Source: Acidobacteriota bacterium (GTDB lineage Bacteria > Acidobacteriota > Terriglobia > Versatilivoradales > Versatilivoraceae). From it: a stretch of 8,035 bases of DNA. A program made the translations under genes and the position numbers. The notes beneath the pieces were generated by a model. The model was given only the letters and a program-made list of their open reading frames with translations, was not told where the DNA came from and made no database searches. Location of the stretch: assembly GCA_028875135.1 (NCBI GenBank), contig JAPPFQ010000536.1, positions 1 through 8,035 on the forward strand, read 5' to 3'. Shown in pieces: positions 1-6,751 of this stretch (positions within the stretch are counted from its first letter, which is position 1; each line of letters begins with the position of its first letter).

Positions 1-907
1 GCCGAATCTCGTCGGCCTCACCCCCGGCGAGCACGGGTTCCACGTGCATGCGAAAGGCCAATTCGTAATTCTTCATGCGGGCCCAGAGGTCGCCCTTCAG
101 CGGGTGTCCTTCCAGGTAAGGCCGGTTGAAGTGGTTCAGCAATTGAATGTTGGCTTCCTGCTGTTCGGTAGTGGTACCGGCAGGGGGCTGCAGATCCACG
201 ATGGGAACGCCCTCCGACTTGAGGGGAGTTCCCTGGTAGATGGCCGGCAGGTACCCGTTCGACCAGTTCTGGGGACCCCCGAATCCTCCGGTTCCGCTGA
301 TGGGAAACACCACGAAGGCCGGCAGGTTTTCGTTCTCGGTTCCCAGCCCGTAGACCGTCCAGGAACCCAGCGAAGGACTTCCCGGCAGCGCTTCCCCGGT
401 ATTCATCAGAAAAGTGGCCAGGGAGTGGGCGTCGGAGTCGGTGTGAATCGACCGCACCACCGCCATGTCGTCCACGCAGGTGGCCAGGTGGGGAAACATG
501 TCCGACACTTCGATGCCGGACTGTCCGAACTTGCCGAAGCGGAAGGGACTCCCCACGTAGAGCAGTTTTCTGCCGGAGGTGCGTAGCTGGGCGCCATCGA
601 AGGCCGGGGTGCCGTGGTACTTGTTCAACAACGGCTTGGGATCGAAGGTGTCCATCTGGCTGGGACCGCCGGCCATGAACAGGAATATGCACGACCTGGC
701 CCGGGCCGGCCGGTGCCCTTTCCTGGCCGCCAGCGGATTGCCGGTTGTTTCCCCACCCAGCAGGCCCTCCCGGAAAAGCATCGAGGAAAGGGCGACGCCT
801 CCGACACCCCTTCCCAGGCGATAGAGGAAGTCCCGGCGCCCCAGTTCACCCAGGGGCCGGTCGGGCGCTTCGAATCGACCGCAGTATTCGGGGTTGAGAC
901 TCTTCAT
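1..907 (-). CDS. DUF1501 family exported protein (3' end outside the window)
   Basis: The reading frame is open from an ATG at 907 to the window edge, giving 302 residues; the family is usually about 430-480 aa, so roughly a third is missing. Residues 24-45 form a Tat-like leader (GRRDFLYRLG, then a small-residue hydrophobic stretch GVGGVALSSMLF). The family hallmark follows at residues 72-91, SCIFLFMAGGPSQMDTFDPK, then HLATCVDDMAVVRSIHTDSDAH at about 140-161, where most members I know have a more NHDP-like sequence. DUF1501 proteins belong to the alkaline phosphatase/sulfatase-like superfamily, but their reaction is not established. The gene lies 89 bp downstream of the cytochrome gene on the same strand. 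This is the classic pairing, so co-transcription and a shared exported function are likely. The start is supported by GGGAG seven nt upstream. The family call is firm; the biochemical role is unknown. Confidence 0.94.
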   Translation of the reverse strand, partial: MKSLNPEYCGRFEAPDRPLGELGRRDFLYRLGRGVGGVALSSMLFREGLLGGETTGNPLAARKGHRPARARSCIFLFMAGGPSQMDTFDPKPLLNKYHGTPAFDGAQLRTSGRKLLYVGSPFRFGKFGQSGIEVSDMFPHLATCVDDMAVVRSIHTDSDAHSLATFLMNTGEALPGSPSLGSWTVYGLGTENENLPAFVVFPISGTGGFGGPQNWSNGYLPAIYQGTPLKSEGVPIVDLQPPAGTTTEQQEANIQLLNHFNRPYLEGHPLKGDLWARMKNYELAFRMHVEPVLAGGEADEIR

Positions 908-914
908 GAAATGT

Positions 915-919
915 CTCCC
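915..919 (-). promoter_or_regulatory. Shine-Dalgarno of the DUF1501 gene
   Basis: Read on the minus strand the bases are GGGAG, seven nt before the ATG at 907. This fixes the start of the DUF1501 gene. The rest of the 89-bp gap (908-996) holds only short GC-rich inverted repeats, such as GCCGG/CCGGC at 964-968 and 977-981. None has a T-tract, so I see no internal terminator between the two genes. Confidence 0.7.
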
Positions 920-996
920 AGGTTTGAATTCTCCCGTTTCTGCCTTCAGGAGCCCCGGGGGAAGCCGGCAAGAAGACCGGCGAGTCCGGCGAAGCC

Positions 997-3543
997 TCAC
1001 TCCAGAAAGATGAACTCGTTCATGTTCAGCAGAACCAGGCAGAGATCGGCCAGCCGGTCCCGGTCTCCGTCGGAGGCGGCTGGCCGCGAAGAGGCATCCG
1101 ATTCCAGGCCCGGAGCGGTCGCCGGCCCTCCGGCCAACTCGACGGGTGGCTGCCGGGCCGTCAGGGGCCGGGCCAGAAAGTCCAGGCCGCGCGATCGTTC
1201 CCCGGGCATGGGATCCCTCTGCAGGGCCAACTGGAAGGCCCGCTTCAGTTGGGCTTCCGGGGCGGATCCCGCCTCCCGAACGATCCTTCCGGCCATCCTG
1301 CGACTCTGCTCGTGCACGAAGGGGTTGTTGAACAAGGCGAACACCTGAGGAGCCACCGTGGTCACCTCCCGCCTCCAGCAGCTTTCGTTCAGGTTGGCTC
1401 CGTCAAAGACATTCATCATGGGCAGTTGAAAGGACCTTCCCTGCCACATGTAGACGGTGCGCCGGTTCCTTTCCTCGCGGCTGGAGGGTTTCCACCAGGT
1501 TCCTCCCTCCCACAGCAGATCTTCCTCGACCCTGGGGAAAAACCCCGGTCCTCCGATGGTGGCATTCAACTCCCCACTCACGGCCAGGATGCTGTCCCGG
1601 ATCGCCTCGGCCTCCAATCGCAGCGGATTGCTCCGCCAGAAGTAGCGGTTGTCGGGGTCGAGCGAACGGTACTCCTCGGCCCGGGGGTTCCGGATCGACT
1701 GCCGGTAGACATTGGACTGCAGGATCAACCGATGCACGGCCTTGATGCTCCAACGGTTCCGCACGAAATAGGACGCCAGAAAATCGATCAGCTCGGGATG
1801 GAGGGTCCCCGATCCGTTACGCCCGAAATCGCTGGCGGTCCGCACCAGCCCCTCGCCGAAATGGTGCTGCCAGATTCGGTTCACCATGACTCGGGCCGTC
1901 AGGGGATTGCCGGGGTGAGCGATCCACTCGGCCAGCGTCTGGCGGGGATTCTGTCTGGGGTTCTCGCTCTTGAAGGGAAACCGGTCCTCGAGAGCGCTCA
2001 GGAAGCCCGGCTGCACCGCCTCCCCCCTGGCCTTCGGGTTGCCGCCCTGCAGGACGTAGGTGGTGGGCTTGGCCGGGTGAGGCCGACGGCCCCCGTACCG
2101 GCTCTGGATCTCCCAGGCGGTGTGCACCCTTGGCTTGAAGTAATCGCGATGGCTTACGTTGCCGTAGCTGGTGTTCTGCCTCTCGATCAGGCGATAGAGA
2201 TCCCTTTCCTCCCGCGTGAACAGAACCCCTCGACTCAGAGCGGTCTTCAGTGCGCCATCACCCAAAGGCACCACCCCGTCCTTCAGATCCTGCCCCCCGA
2301 CCAGGTGGAAGGGTTTCTCCAAGCGCTTCAGAAACTTCGCCGTGGTCTTCTCTCTCAACTCCTTGCGCTGATCCAGCTCCCGCTGCCAGGCTTCGGTGCG
2401 CTGCTTCCAGTCTTCGGGATCGAGGCTGGGACCTTCGTACTGAGTGAACGGAAGGTCGGCCTCGCCCACGGTAAGAGAGGAAAAGAAGGCCTCGGTCCGG
2501 AAATAGTCGCGGGCGGGAATGGGGTCGTACTTGTGGTCGTGGCAGCGGGCGCACTCCAGGGTGAGTCCCAGAAAGACGGATCCGGTGGTGGTGACCAGGT
2601 CGACCAGCAGATTCTGCCGTCCGGCGTCCTCACCGACAACCCCCAGGTTGAGGAAGCCGAGGCCGAGCTTTCCCTCGGCGCCGTAGACCGCATACAGATC
2701 GCCGGCCAGTTGCTCCTTGACAAAGCGGTCGTAAGCACGATCCTGATTGAAGGCGCGAATGACGTAATCGCGGTAGCGCCAGATGTGGGGGCGAGGATAG
2801 TCCGGGCCGCCCCCTTCGGTATCGGCGTAGCGAACCAGGTCCAGCCAATGCCTGCCCCAACGCTCCCCGTAGTGGGGATTGCGAAGCAGTGTCTCCACTT
2901 CCTGCTGGTAGGCGTCATCGGAAGGGTTGTGGAGGAACCGGGCCATCGCCTCCGGAGTGGGTGGCATGCCGATCAGGTCGAAGGTGACCCGGCGCAGCAG
3001 GGATCTCCCGGAAGCCGGCGGCGCCGGTTCCATCCCCTGCTTCTCCAACTCGGCCAGGACCAGGGCATCGATGGGGTTTCTCACCCACTGCCGGTCCCGC
3101 ACCGCCGGAATGGCCGGCGGGTTCAGCTCGGTGAAGGGCCAGGCCGCTCCCGCACTCCGGGGAGCATCGGCCGGGGGTGGCATCTGGTCGATCCAGGCCG
3201 CGATCAGACCGATCTCCTCCTCCGGCAGCAGCGGTTCTCCCAGGGGCATGGCCGGTTGCTTTTCACCCCGGAGGTAGTGGATCAGGGGGCTGGCCTCGGC
3301 GTTGCCGGCCAGGACGGCGGGGCCGTTCAGGGCTCCTCCCCGTAGGATCGCCTCCGGCGTTTCCAGCACCAGGCCGCTATTGTGCGTCCGGGTGTCGTGG
3401 CAGGAAAGACAGCGGGTCTCCAGGATGGGTTTGATCTGCGTCCGGAACCGGATCGCGGTGTCCTCAGCCGTGGCCGCAAAAGCCGCCAACCCGCTGAGAA
3501 GACCCACCCCGATCGAGATCGTTCTCAACAACTCACACCCCAT
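997..3543 (-). CDS. PSCyt1-DUF1549-DUF1553 planctomycete-type cytochrome c protein
   Basis: An 848-aa exported protein with the full three-domain architecture. Residues 1-27 are a Sec-type signal (hydrophobic IGVGLLSGLAAFA, possible cleavage after ATA). PSCyt1 (about 35-122) has the heme motif CLSCH at 45-49 and a possible methionine ligand in AMPLG near residue 99. DUF1549 (about 155-360) contains ERWGRHWLDLVRYAD and a second CxxCH, CARCHDHKYDPI, at 331-342. DUF1553 (about 535-793) contains NPLTARVMVNRIWQHHFGEGLV and ends with the usual NEFIFLE tail. A charged helical linker (about 375-415) joins the last two domains. CxxCH implies covalent heme attachment outside the cytoplasm, so electron transfer is plausible; the substrate is unknown. 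The chosen ATG has no Shine-Dalgarno, and an in-frame stop lies at 3565-3567, so no longer start exists. DUF1501 follows downstream, probably as an operon. Confidence 0.96.
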   Translation of the reverse strand: MGCELLRTISIGVGLLSGLAAFAATAEDTAIRFRTQIKPILETRCLSCHDTRTHNSGLVLETPEAILRGGALNGPAVLAGNAEASPLIHYLRGEKQPAMPLGEPLLPEEEIGLIAAWIDQMPPPADAPRSAGAAWPFTELNPPAIPAVRDRQWVRNPIDALVLAELEKQGMEPAPPASGRSLLRRVTFDLIGMPPTPEAMARFLHNPSDDAYQQEVETLLRNPHYGERWGRHWLDLVRYADTEGGGPDYPRPHIWRYRDYVIRAFNQDRAYDRFVKEQLAGDLYAVYGAEGKLGLGFLNLGVVGEDAGRQNLLVDLVTTTGSVFLGLTLECARCHDHKYDPIPARDYFRTEAFFSSLTVGEADLPFTQYEGPSLDPEDWKQRTEAWQRELDQRKELREKTTAKFLKRLEKPFHLVGGQDLKDGVVPLGDGALKTALSRGVLFTREERDLYRLIERQNTSYGNVSHRDYFKPRVHTAWEIQSRYGGRRPHPAKPTTYVLQGGNPKARGEAVQPGFLSALEDRFPFKSENPRQNPRQTLAEWIAHPGNPLTARVMVNRIWQHHFGEGLVRTASDFGRNGSGTLHPELIDFLASYFVRNRWSIKAVHRLILQSNVYRQSIRNPRAEEYRSLDPDNRYFWRSNPLRLEAEAIRDSILAVSGELNATIGGPGFFPRVEEDLLWEGGTWWKPSSREERNRRTVYMWQGRSFQLPMMNVFDGANLNESCWRREVTTVAPQVFALFNNPFVHEQSRRMAGRIVREAGSAPEAQLKRAFQLALQRDPMPGERSRGLDFLARPLTARQPPVELAGGPATAPGLESDASSRPAASDGDRDRLADLCLVLLNMNEFIFLE

Positions 3544-3553
3544 TTGGAAAATT

Positions 3554-3580
3554 ACCGCTATAGTCTAATGCCACCGCTAT
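3554..3580. repeat. 8-bp direct repeat ACCGCTAT, 19-bp period
   Basis: ACCGCTAT occurs exactly at 3554-3561 and at 3573-3580. The two copies flank the candidate minus-strand -10 box, and the right copy contributes the first base of the plus-strand -35 box. A spacing near two helical turns would allow a regulator to bind both copies on one face. It could also be chance, since only two copies are present. Confidence 0.3.
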
Positions 3581-3591
3581 CGACAGGACAA
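3562..3591 (-). promoter_or_regulatory. Possible sigma70-like promoter for the cytochrome/DUF1501 unit
   Basis: Read on the minus strand, TTGTCC (3591-3586) and TAGACT (3567-3562) are 18 nt apart, each matching four of six consensus bases. Transcription would start near 3555, only about 12 nt before the ATG at 3543. That would fit a nearly leaderless message and the absence of a Shine-Dalgarno. The match is moderate and the element is inferred, not demonstrated. It overlaps the plus-strand promoter. Confidence 0.3.
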
Positions 3592-3608
3592 GCCAACCTT
3601 CATAGAAT
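3580..3608 (+). promoter_or_regulatory. Sigma70-like promoter for the oxidoreductase/TIM-barrel pair
   Basis: TCGACA at 3580-3585 and TAGAAT at 3603-3608 each match five of six bases of the TTGACA/TATAAT consensus, with the ideal 17-nt spacer. The predicted start is about A3615, giving a 5' leader of roughly 130 nt before the ATG at 3747. It sits in the only noncoding stretch upstream of the gene pair. This is the best promoter match I found in the window; activity is inferred. Confidence 0.5.
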
Positions 3609-3746
3609 GGCGGCATTGGATCATGGGATCTTGACCAATACCTCTGCCCTGCTCTGCTCCGGATGCCCTGGCGTCCAGTTCCAGGGGGGTGCCGGCCGGG
3701 ATCCGATTCGGGCATCGGCAGCCCGCCAAGTGGATGGGAGGAGGCC
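3609..3746 (+). other. 5' leader of the oxidoreductase gene, with two small hairpins
   Basis: The stretch between the predicted promoter and the ATG contains CCCTGG (3666-3671) and CCAGGG (3681-3686), a perfect 6-bp GC-rich stem with a 9-nt loop. CCGAT (3703-3707) and ATCGG (3714-3718) form a 5-bp stem with a 6-nt loop. Neither is followed by a T-tract, so they are not intrinsic terminators. I recognise no riboswitch class. An upstream in-frame ATG at 3663 would add 28 residues, but these are low-complexity, would bury the Tat motif, and lack a good ribosome site. Confidence 0.35.
3736..3744 (+). promoter_or_regulatory. Strong Shine-Dalgarno deciding the oxidoreductase start
   Basis: GGGAGGAGG lies immediately before the ATG at 3747: GGGAGG ends 5 nt before it and the overlapping AGGAGG 2 nt before it. 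It selects this ATG over the in-frame ATG at 3663 and places the twin arginines at residues 3-4. Confidence 0.75.
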
Positions 3747-4946
3747 ATGCAGAGACGACACTTTCTTCACACGGTTGTGGCCTCGGGGCTTGCGTCCGGA
3801 GCGCCCTCCGCCGCCGGAACTCCCGGACCCGGGCAGCCGGACACCGGCAAGACCAGGTATCGGGCCGGGGTGATCGGCCTGGGCTGGATGGGCCTGCTCT
3901 ACGACCTGGCGGGGCGCATTCCCGATCGCTTCGATGTGGACGACGCGGATCGGCCGACGCCCAAGTTGGACATCCACCGGCGATTCCACCACCACGACCA
4001 CCCTGGAAATGAAGGGCTCCCCACCTCCTACGCCGAAGCGCTGTGGGATCGTCCGGAAGTGCAACTCGTGGCCGGAGCCGACCGCGACAGGAAACGGCTC
4101 GAGGCCTTTGGCGAACGCTACCGCATCCAGGCTCTCTACACCGACGCCATCGAAATGATGGAAAGGGAACAACTCGATATCGTCGCCGTGGCGACCAACA
4201 CCAAGGGCAGGGCCTTTCTCACCGTCAAGGCGGCGGAGTCGGGGGCCACGGGCATCTTCACCGAGAAACCCATGTGCCACACCCTGGAGGAAGCCGACCG
4301 CATGGTCCAGGCCTGCGCCGATCGCGGCATTGCTCTCAACTGCGGCGCCATCACCACCACCCACCCCTCCTTTGGCAGGGCCAGGGAGTTGGTGCGGCAG
4401 GGAGCCATCGGGGACCTGGTTTCCATCGAGGCCTCGGGCCCTGGAGCTCAGCATCAGAACTGGTCCTACTTCCTGGAAAGCCCGCCGGCCTGGGTGTGCG
4501 GAACGGGGGACCTACCCAGAAGAGAATCCGGAAGCGACGAGTTCAAGGGCCAGGGAATGATGGTGGCCAGCGACGGCCTGGTGGTCCACTTCCGCGCGGG
4601 TGCTCCCGGGGTCCGCCTCTGCGGCAGCAAAGGGGAGATGACCTTTTCCTTCGTTTCCGGCTGGCAGCTCCGGCAGACGGCCCAGACGCCGGCGGGAACC
4701 CGACGGGTCTCCATGCCTTGGCCCGCCCCCCAGTTCGTCCCTCCCTACGGGGCTGTCTACAGCCTGGCCGACGTGGTGGACTGCATGGAGGGCCGGCTGG
4801 ACGAGCCCAAGAACTCGGGACGCCGGGTGGCCGTGGCTCTGGAAGTGGAGATCGCCCTCAAGCTGTCGTCCGCAAAGGGAGGAGCTCGAGTCGACCTTCC
4901 CCTGGCCGACCGATCTCTGGGACTCAACTATGACTGGTTCCGGTAA
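3747..4946 (+). CDS. Tat-exported Gfo/Idh/MocA family oxidoreductase
   Basis: A 399-aa protein starting MQRRHFLHTVVASGLASG, a Tat-type leader with twin arginines at 3-4. The Rossmann domain begins at about residue 38 with GVIGLGWMG (glycines 44, 46, 49) and includes the family signature FTEKPMCHTLEEA, with Glu173-Lys174-Pro175. Family members are NAD(P)-dependent sugar or cyclitol dehydrogenases and related glycoside-cleaving enzymes; the substrate cannot be read from sequence. Two oddities: a His-rich insertion after the first helix (HRRFHHHDHPG, 77-87), and no clear GxxxDxxxH catalytic block. The corresponding place reads AQHQNWSYFLESPPAWVCG (234-252), where His236 is the best candidate. 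Tat export fits a protein folded around its cofactor in the cytoplasm. Its stop overlaps the next gene by 17 nt, indicating translational coupling. Confidence 0.9.
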   Translation: MQRRHFLHTVVASGLASGAPSAAGTPGPGQPDTGKTRYRAGVIGLGWMGLLYDLAGRIPDRFDVDDADRPTPKLDIHRRFHHHDHPGNEGLPTSYAEALWDRPEVQLVAGADRDRKRLEAFGERYRIQALYTDAIEMMEREQLDIVAVATNTKGRAFLTVKAAESGATGIFTEKPMCHTLEEADRMVQACADRGIALNCGAITTTHPSFGRARELVRQGAIGDLVSIEASGPGAQHQNWSYFLESPPAWVCGTGDLPRRESGSDEFKGQGMMVASDGLVVHFRAGAPGVRLCGSKGEMTFSFVSGWQLRQTAQTPAGTRRVSMPWPAPQFVPPYGAVYSLADVVDCMEGRLDEPKNSGRRVAVALEVEIALKLSSAKGGARVDLPLADRSLGLNYDWFR

Positions 4947-6672
4947 GTCCTCGTCCCTACCCAACGCCTTTCCGATCAGCCGGCGCCGCTTTCTCCTGGC
5001 GGGAGCCGGTGGACTGGCCTGCCTGGCCGATCCCGGCGGATCCGACGGCCGCAACTCCAGGCCGGGCCGGCTCCTGTTCAACTGCGACGGATCCATGATT
5101 CACTGCTGGGGACGCGCCGCCTTGCCTCAAAACAGCGGCCCCTTGAGCCGCCGGGAATTTACCGACCTGGTCTTCACCCCCATCGGGAACAGCGGCGTCG
5201 ACACCCTGCTGTTCAGCTTCGGCAGCGGCAACGTGGCCGAGTACCAGAGCAACGTCCTGGAATGGCCCGGCCAAGCCGACCGATTCCGATTCCCTGAAAG
5301 CAGGACCTGGCACGGCGGCATCGAGGTCGATCCCAGGGACCAGTACCTGAACCCCAAGAGCCTGGCCGATTCCGGCCACAATCCGCCTCGGATCATCGTG
5401 GAAGAATGCCGCCGGAGAGGGATGAGGGCCTTCGTATCGCTCCGCATGAACGATATCCACGATGGCCAGCACCCCCGAGGTACCCTTCCCAACCCGGAGT
5501 TGCCCACCTTCAAGAGACTCAATCCCGACTGGCTGGTTCCCGACCTGGACTGGTGGAGCGCCCTGAATTTCGAGGTGGCCCCGGTCCGGGAGCTGAAGCT
5601 CCGAGTCGTCGAGGAGTTCTTCGATCGCTGGGATTTCGACGGCATCGAGCTCGACTGGCTCCGGCACACCTTCTATTTCCCTCGGGGCCTGGAGCGGGAA
5701 AAGGGCAAGTATCTGACCGAATTCATGCGAACCGTGAGGCGAAGTCTGCGGCAGAAGGCGGCCAGAAGGGGCCGCCCCATCGAGATCGCGGTACGGGTGC
5801 CCGAGAGGGTGGAGTGGTGCCTGGAAGGAGGCTTCGAGGTCCCGACCTGGATCCGGGAGGGGCTGGTCGATTCCCTGATTCTGGGTCAGGGTTTGACGGA
5901 ATGTCGGGGCCTGTCAGGATTCAGAGAGCTCATGGGCAGCCGCCGGATACCCATCTATCCCAGCCTCTACCCCTTTGGCAACGGTTATCCCATCTATCCC
6001 GACGAGGTGATTCGAGGCAGCGCCGCCAACCTCTGGCGGGACGGGGCCGACGGACTCTACACCTTCAACTGGTTCTTCTACGGGAACTGGCGCAGCCGCC
6101 TGCTGCGGGAGATCGCCGAACCGGACCTGCTTCGTAACAAGGACAAGCGCTACACCCTGGTGCAGCGTTTCGAGGCCCACCATACGGGACGCTCCCCCCG
6201 CTCCGATTCGGTCCGCTTCAACACCATGATCAAGGCGGCGCCCCTACCCTTCACCCTGGACAGAGCGGGAGCCGTCCAAACGGTGACCCTTCCCATCGCC
6301 GACGAGGTCTCGTCCACTTTAAACCCGCCCAGGCGGGCCGAGTTGCTGGTCGGCCTGGACGGGATAGCCGGCGACGTTCTGGAGTTCTCCCTCAACGGAC
6401 GGGTGCTGGAACCTCAGGAGCTGGACCCGGTGAAAGACCTGGCTCAGGTAACCCGCCACCTGGACATCCCCACCGGTCACGGGATCCTGGGCTTCCCCCC
6501 TCGCCGGCGGCTGGACATGGACTTCAGCGGGTTGCGGCTGCCGGTGCCGGTGGCGCGGTTGACGCCCGGCCTCAATCAACTCTCGCTACGGCTCAAGCGG
6601 CGGCGGCCGGACGCCGATCGACCGGTGCGGGTGAGGCGAATCGAGCTCTCGGTCGGCAACGGCGAGGAATAA
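4930..6672 (+). CDS. Tat-exported TIM-barrel protein resembling family-10-like glycoside hydrolases
   Basis: A 580-aa protein starting MTGSGKSSSLPNAFPISRRRFLLAGAGG in two parts: an n-region, then a Tat leader with arginines 18-20 (SRRRFL). Residues about 47-400 look like a (beta/alpha)8 barrel. The clearest signature is FDGIELDWLR at 236-245, a strand-end acidic motif (Glu240, Asp242) like those in GHL10/GH18-type barrels. Other barrel-like strands are MRAFVSLRMNDIHD (165-178), IEIAVRVPERVEW (284-296) and DGLYTFNWFFYG (374-385), with several aromatic residues suited to sugar stacking. Residues about 440-577 look like an all-beta domain (LLVGLDGIAGDVLEFSLNG; LTPGLNQLSLRL), possibly carbohydrate-binding. 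Carbohydrate hydrolysis is inferred from fold only; I cannot name the family with certainty. The ATG overlaps the upstream oxidoreductase by 17 nt with only a weak GGGA before it, so translation is probably coupled. Export and coupling suggest the two act on the same substrate. Confidence 0.75.
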   Translation: MTGSGKSSSLPNAFPISRRRFLLAGAGGLACLADPGGSDGRNSRPGRLLFNCDGSMIHCWGRAALPQNSGPLSRREFTDLVFTPIGNSGVDTLLFSFGSGNVAEYQSNVLEWPGQADRFRFPESRTWHGGIEVDPRDQYLNPKSLADSGHNPPRIIVEECRRRGMRAFVSLRMNDIHDGQHPRGTLPNPELPTFKRLNPDWLVPDLDWWSALNFEVAPVRELKLRVVEEFFDRWDFDGIELDWLRHTFYFPRGLEREKGKYLTEFMRTVRRSLRQKAARRGRPIEIAVRVPERVEWCLEGGFEVPTWIREGLVDSLILGQGLTECRGLSGFRELMGSRRIPIYPSLYPFGNGYPIYPDEVIRGSAANLWRDGADGLYTFNWFFYGNWRSRLLREIAEPDLLRNKDKRYTLVQRFEAHHTGRSPRSDSVRFNTMIKAAPLPFTLDRAGAVQTVTLPIADEVSSTLNPPRRAELLVGLDGIAGDVLEFSLNGRVLEPQELDPVKDLAQVTRHLDIPTGHGILGFPPRRRLDMDFSGLRLPVPVARLTPGLNQLSLRLKRRRPDADRPVRVRRIELSVGNGEE

Positions 6673-6751
6673 CCGCCATCCCCTTCGTCCCCTTCGAAGT
6701 CCCTGGTGGATATGCCTATTCCCCGTGCTGTCGCTCTGAGGCACAGCCCCG
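6673..6751. other. Convergent intergenic gap without a clear terminator
   Basis: These 79 bp separate two genes that end toward each other. The only structure is GCTGT (6727-6731) with ACAGC (6743-6747), a 5-bp stem with an 11-nt loop. It has no adjacent T-tract on either strand. A factor-dependent or weak bidirectional terminator is possible but not shown. Confidence 0.3.

Noticed and set aside
18..692. A 224-codon minus-strand frame at the left edge
   Set aside because: It is out of frame with the DUF1501 gene that covers the same bases and carries the family motifs; its product has no domain.
1249..3345. A 698-codon open frame on the plus strand, opposite the cytochrome gene
   Set aside because: It is antisense to a gene with unmistakable family motifs. 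Its translation is rich in Pro, Gly, Leu and Val without domains, as expected from a GC-rich codon shadow.
3666..3718. A riboswitch in the leader of the first oxidoreductase
   Set aside because: Only two short hairpins are present; they match no riboswitch class I know and are expected by chance in GC-rich DNA.
3663..3746. A longer start for the first oxidoreductase at the ATG at 3663
   Set aside because: The extra 28 residues are not signal-like, and the strong GGGAGGAGG directly precedes the ATG at 3747.
4954..5022. A lipoprotein signal in the TIM-barrel protein (Cys31 after GGLA)
   Set aside because: The residue at -3 is Gly and at -2 is Leu, which does not fit the lipobox; a Tat leader explains the region better.
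6727..6747. An intrinsic terminator between the convergent genes
   Set aside because: The stem is only 5 bp with an 11-nt loop and has no T-tract on either strand.
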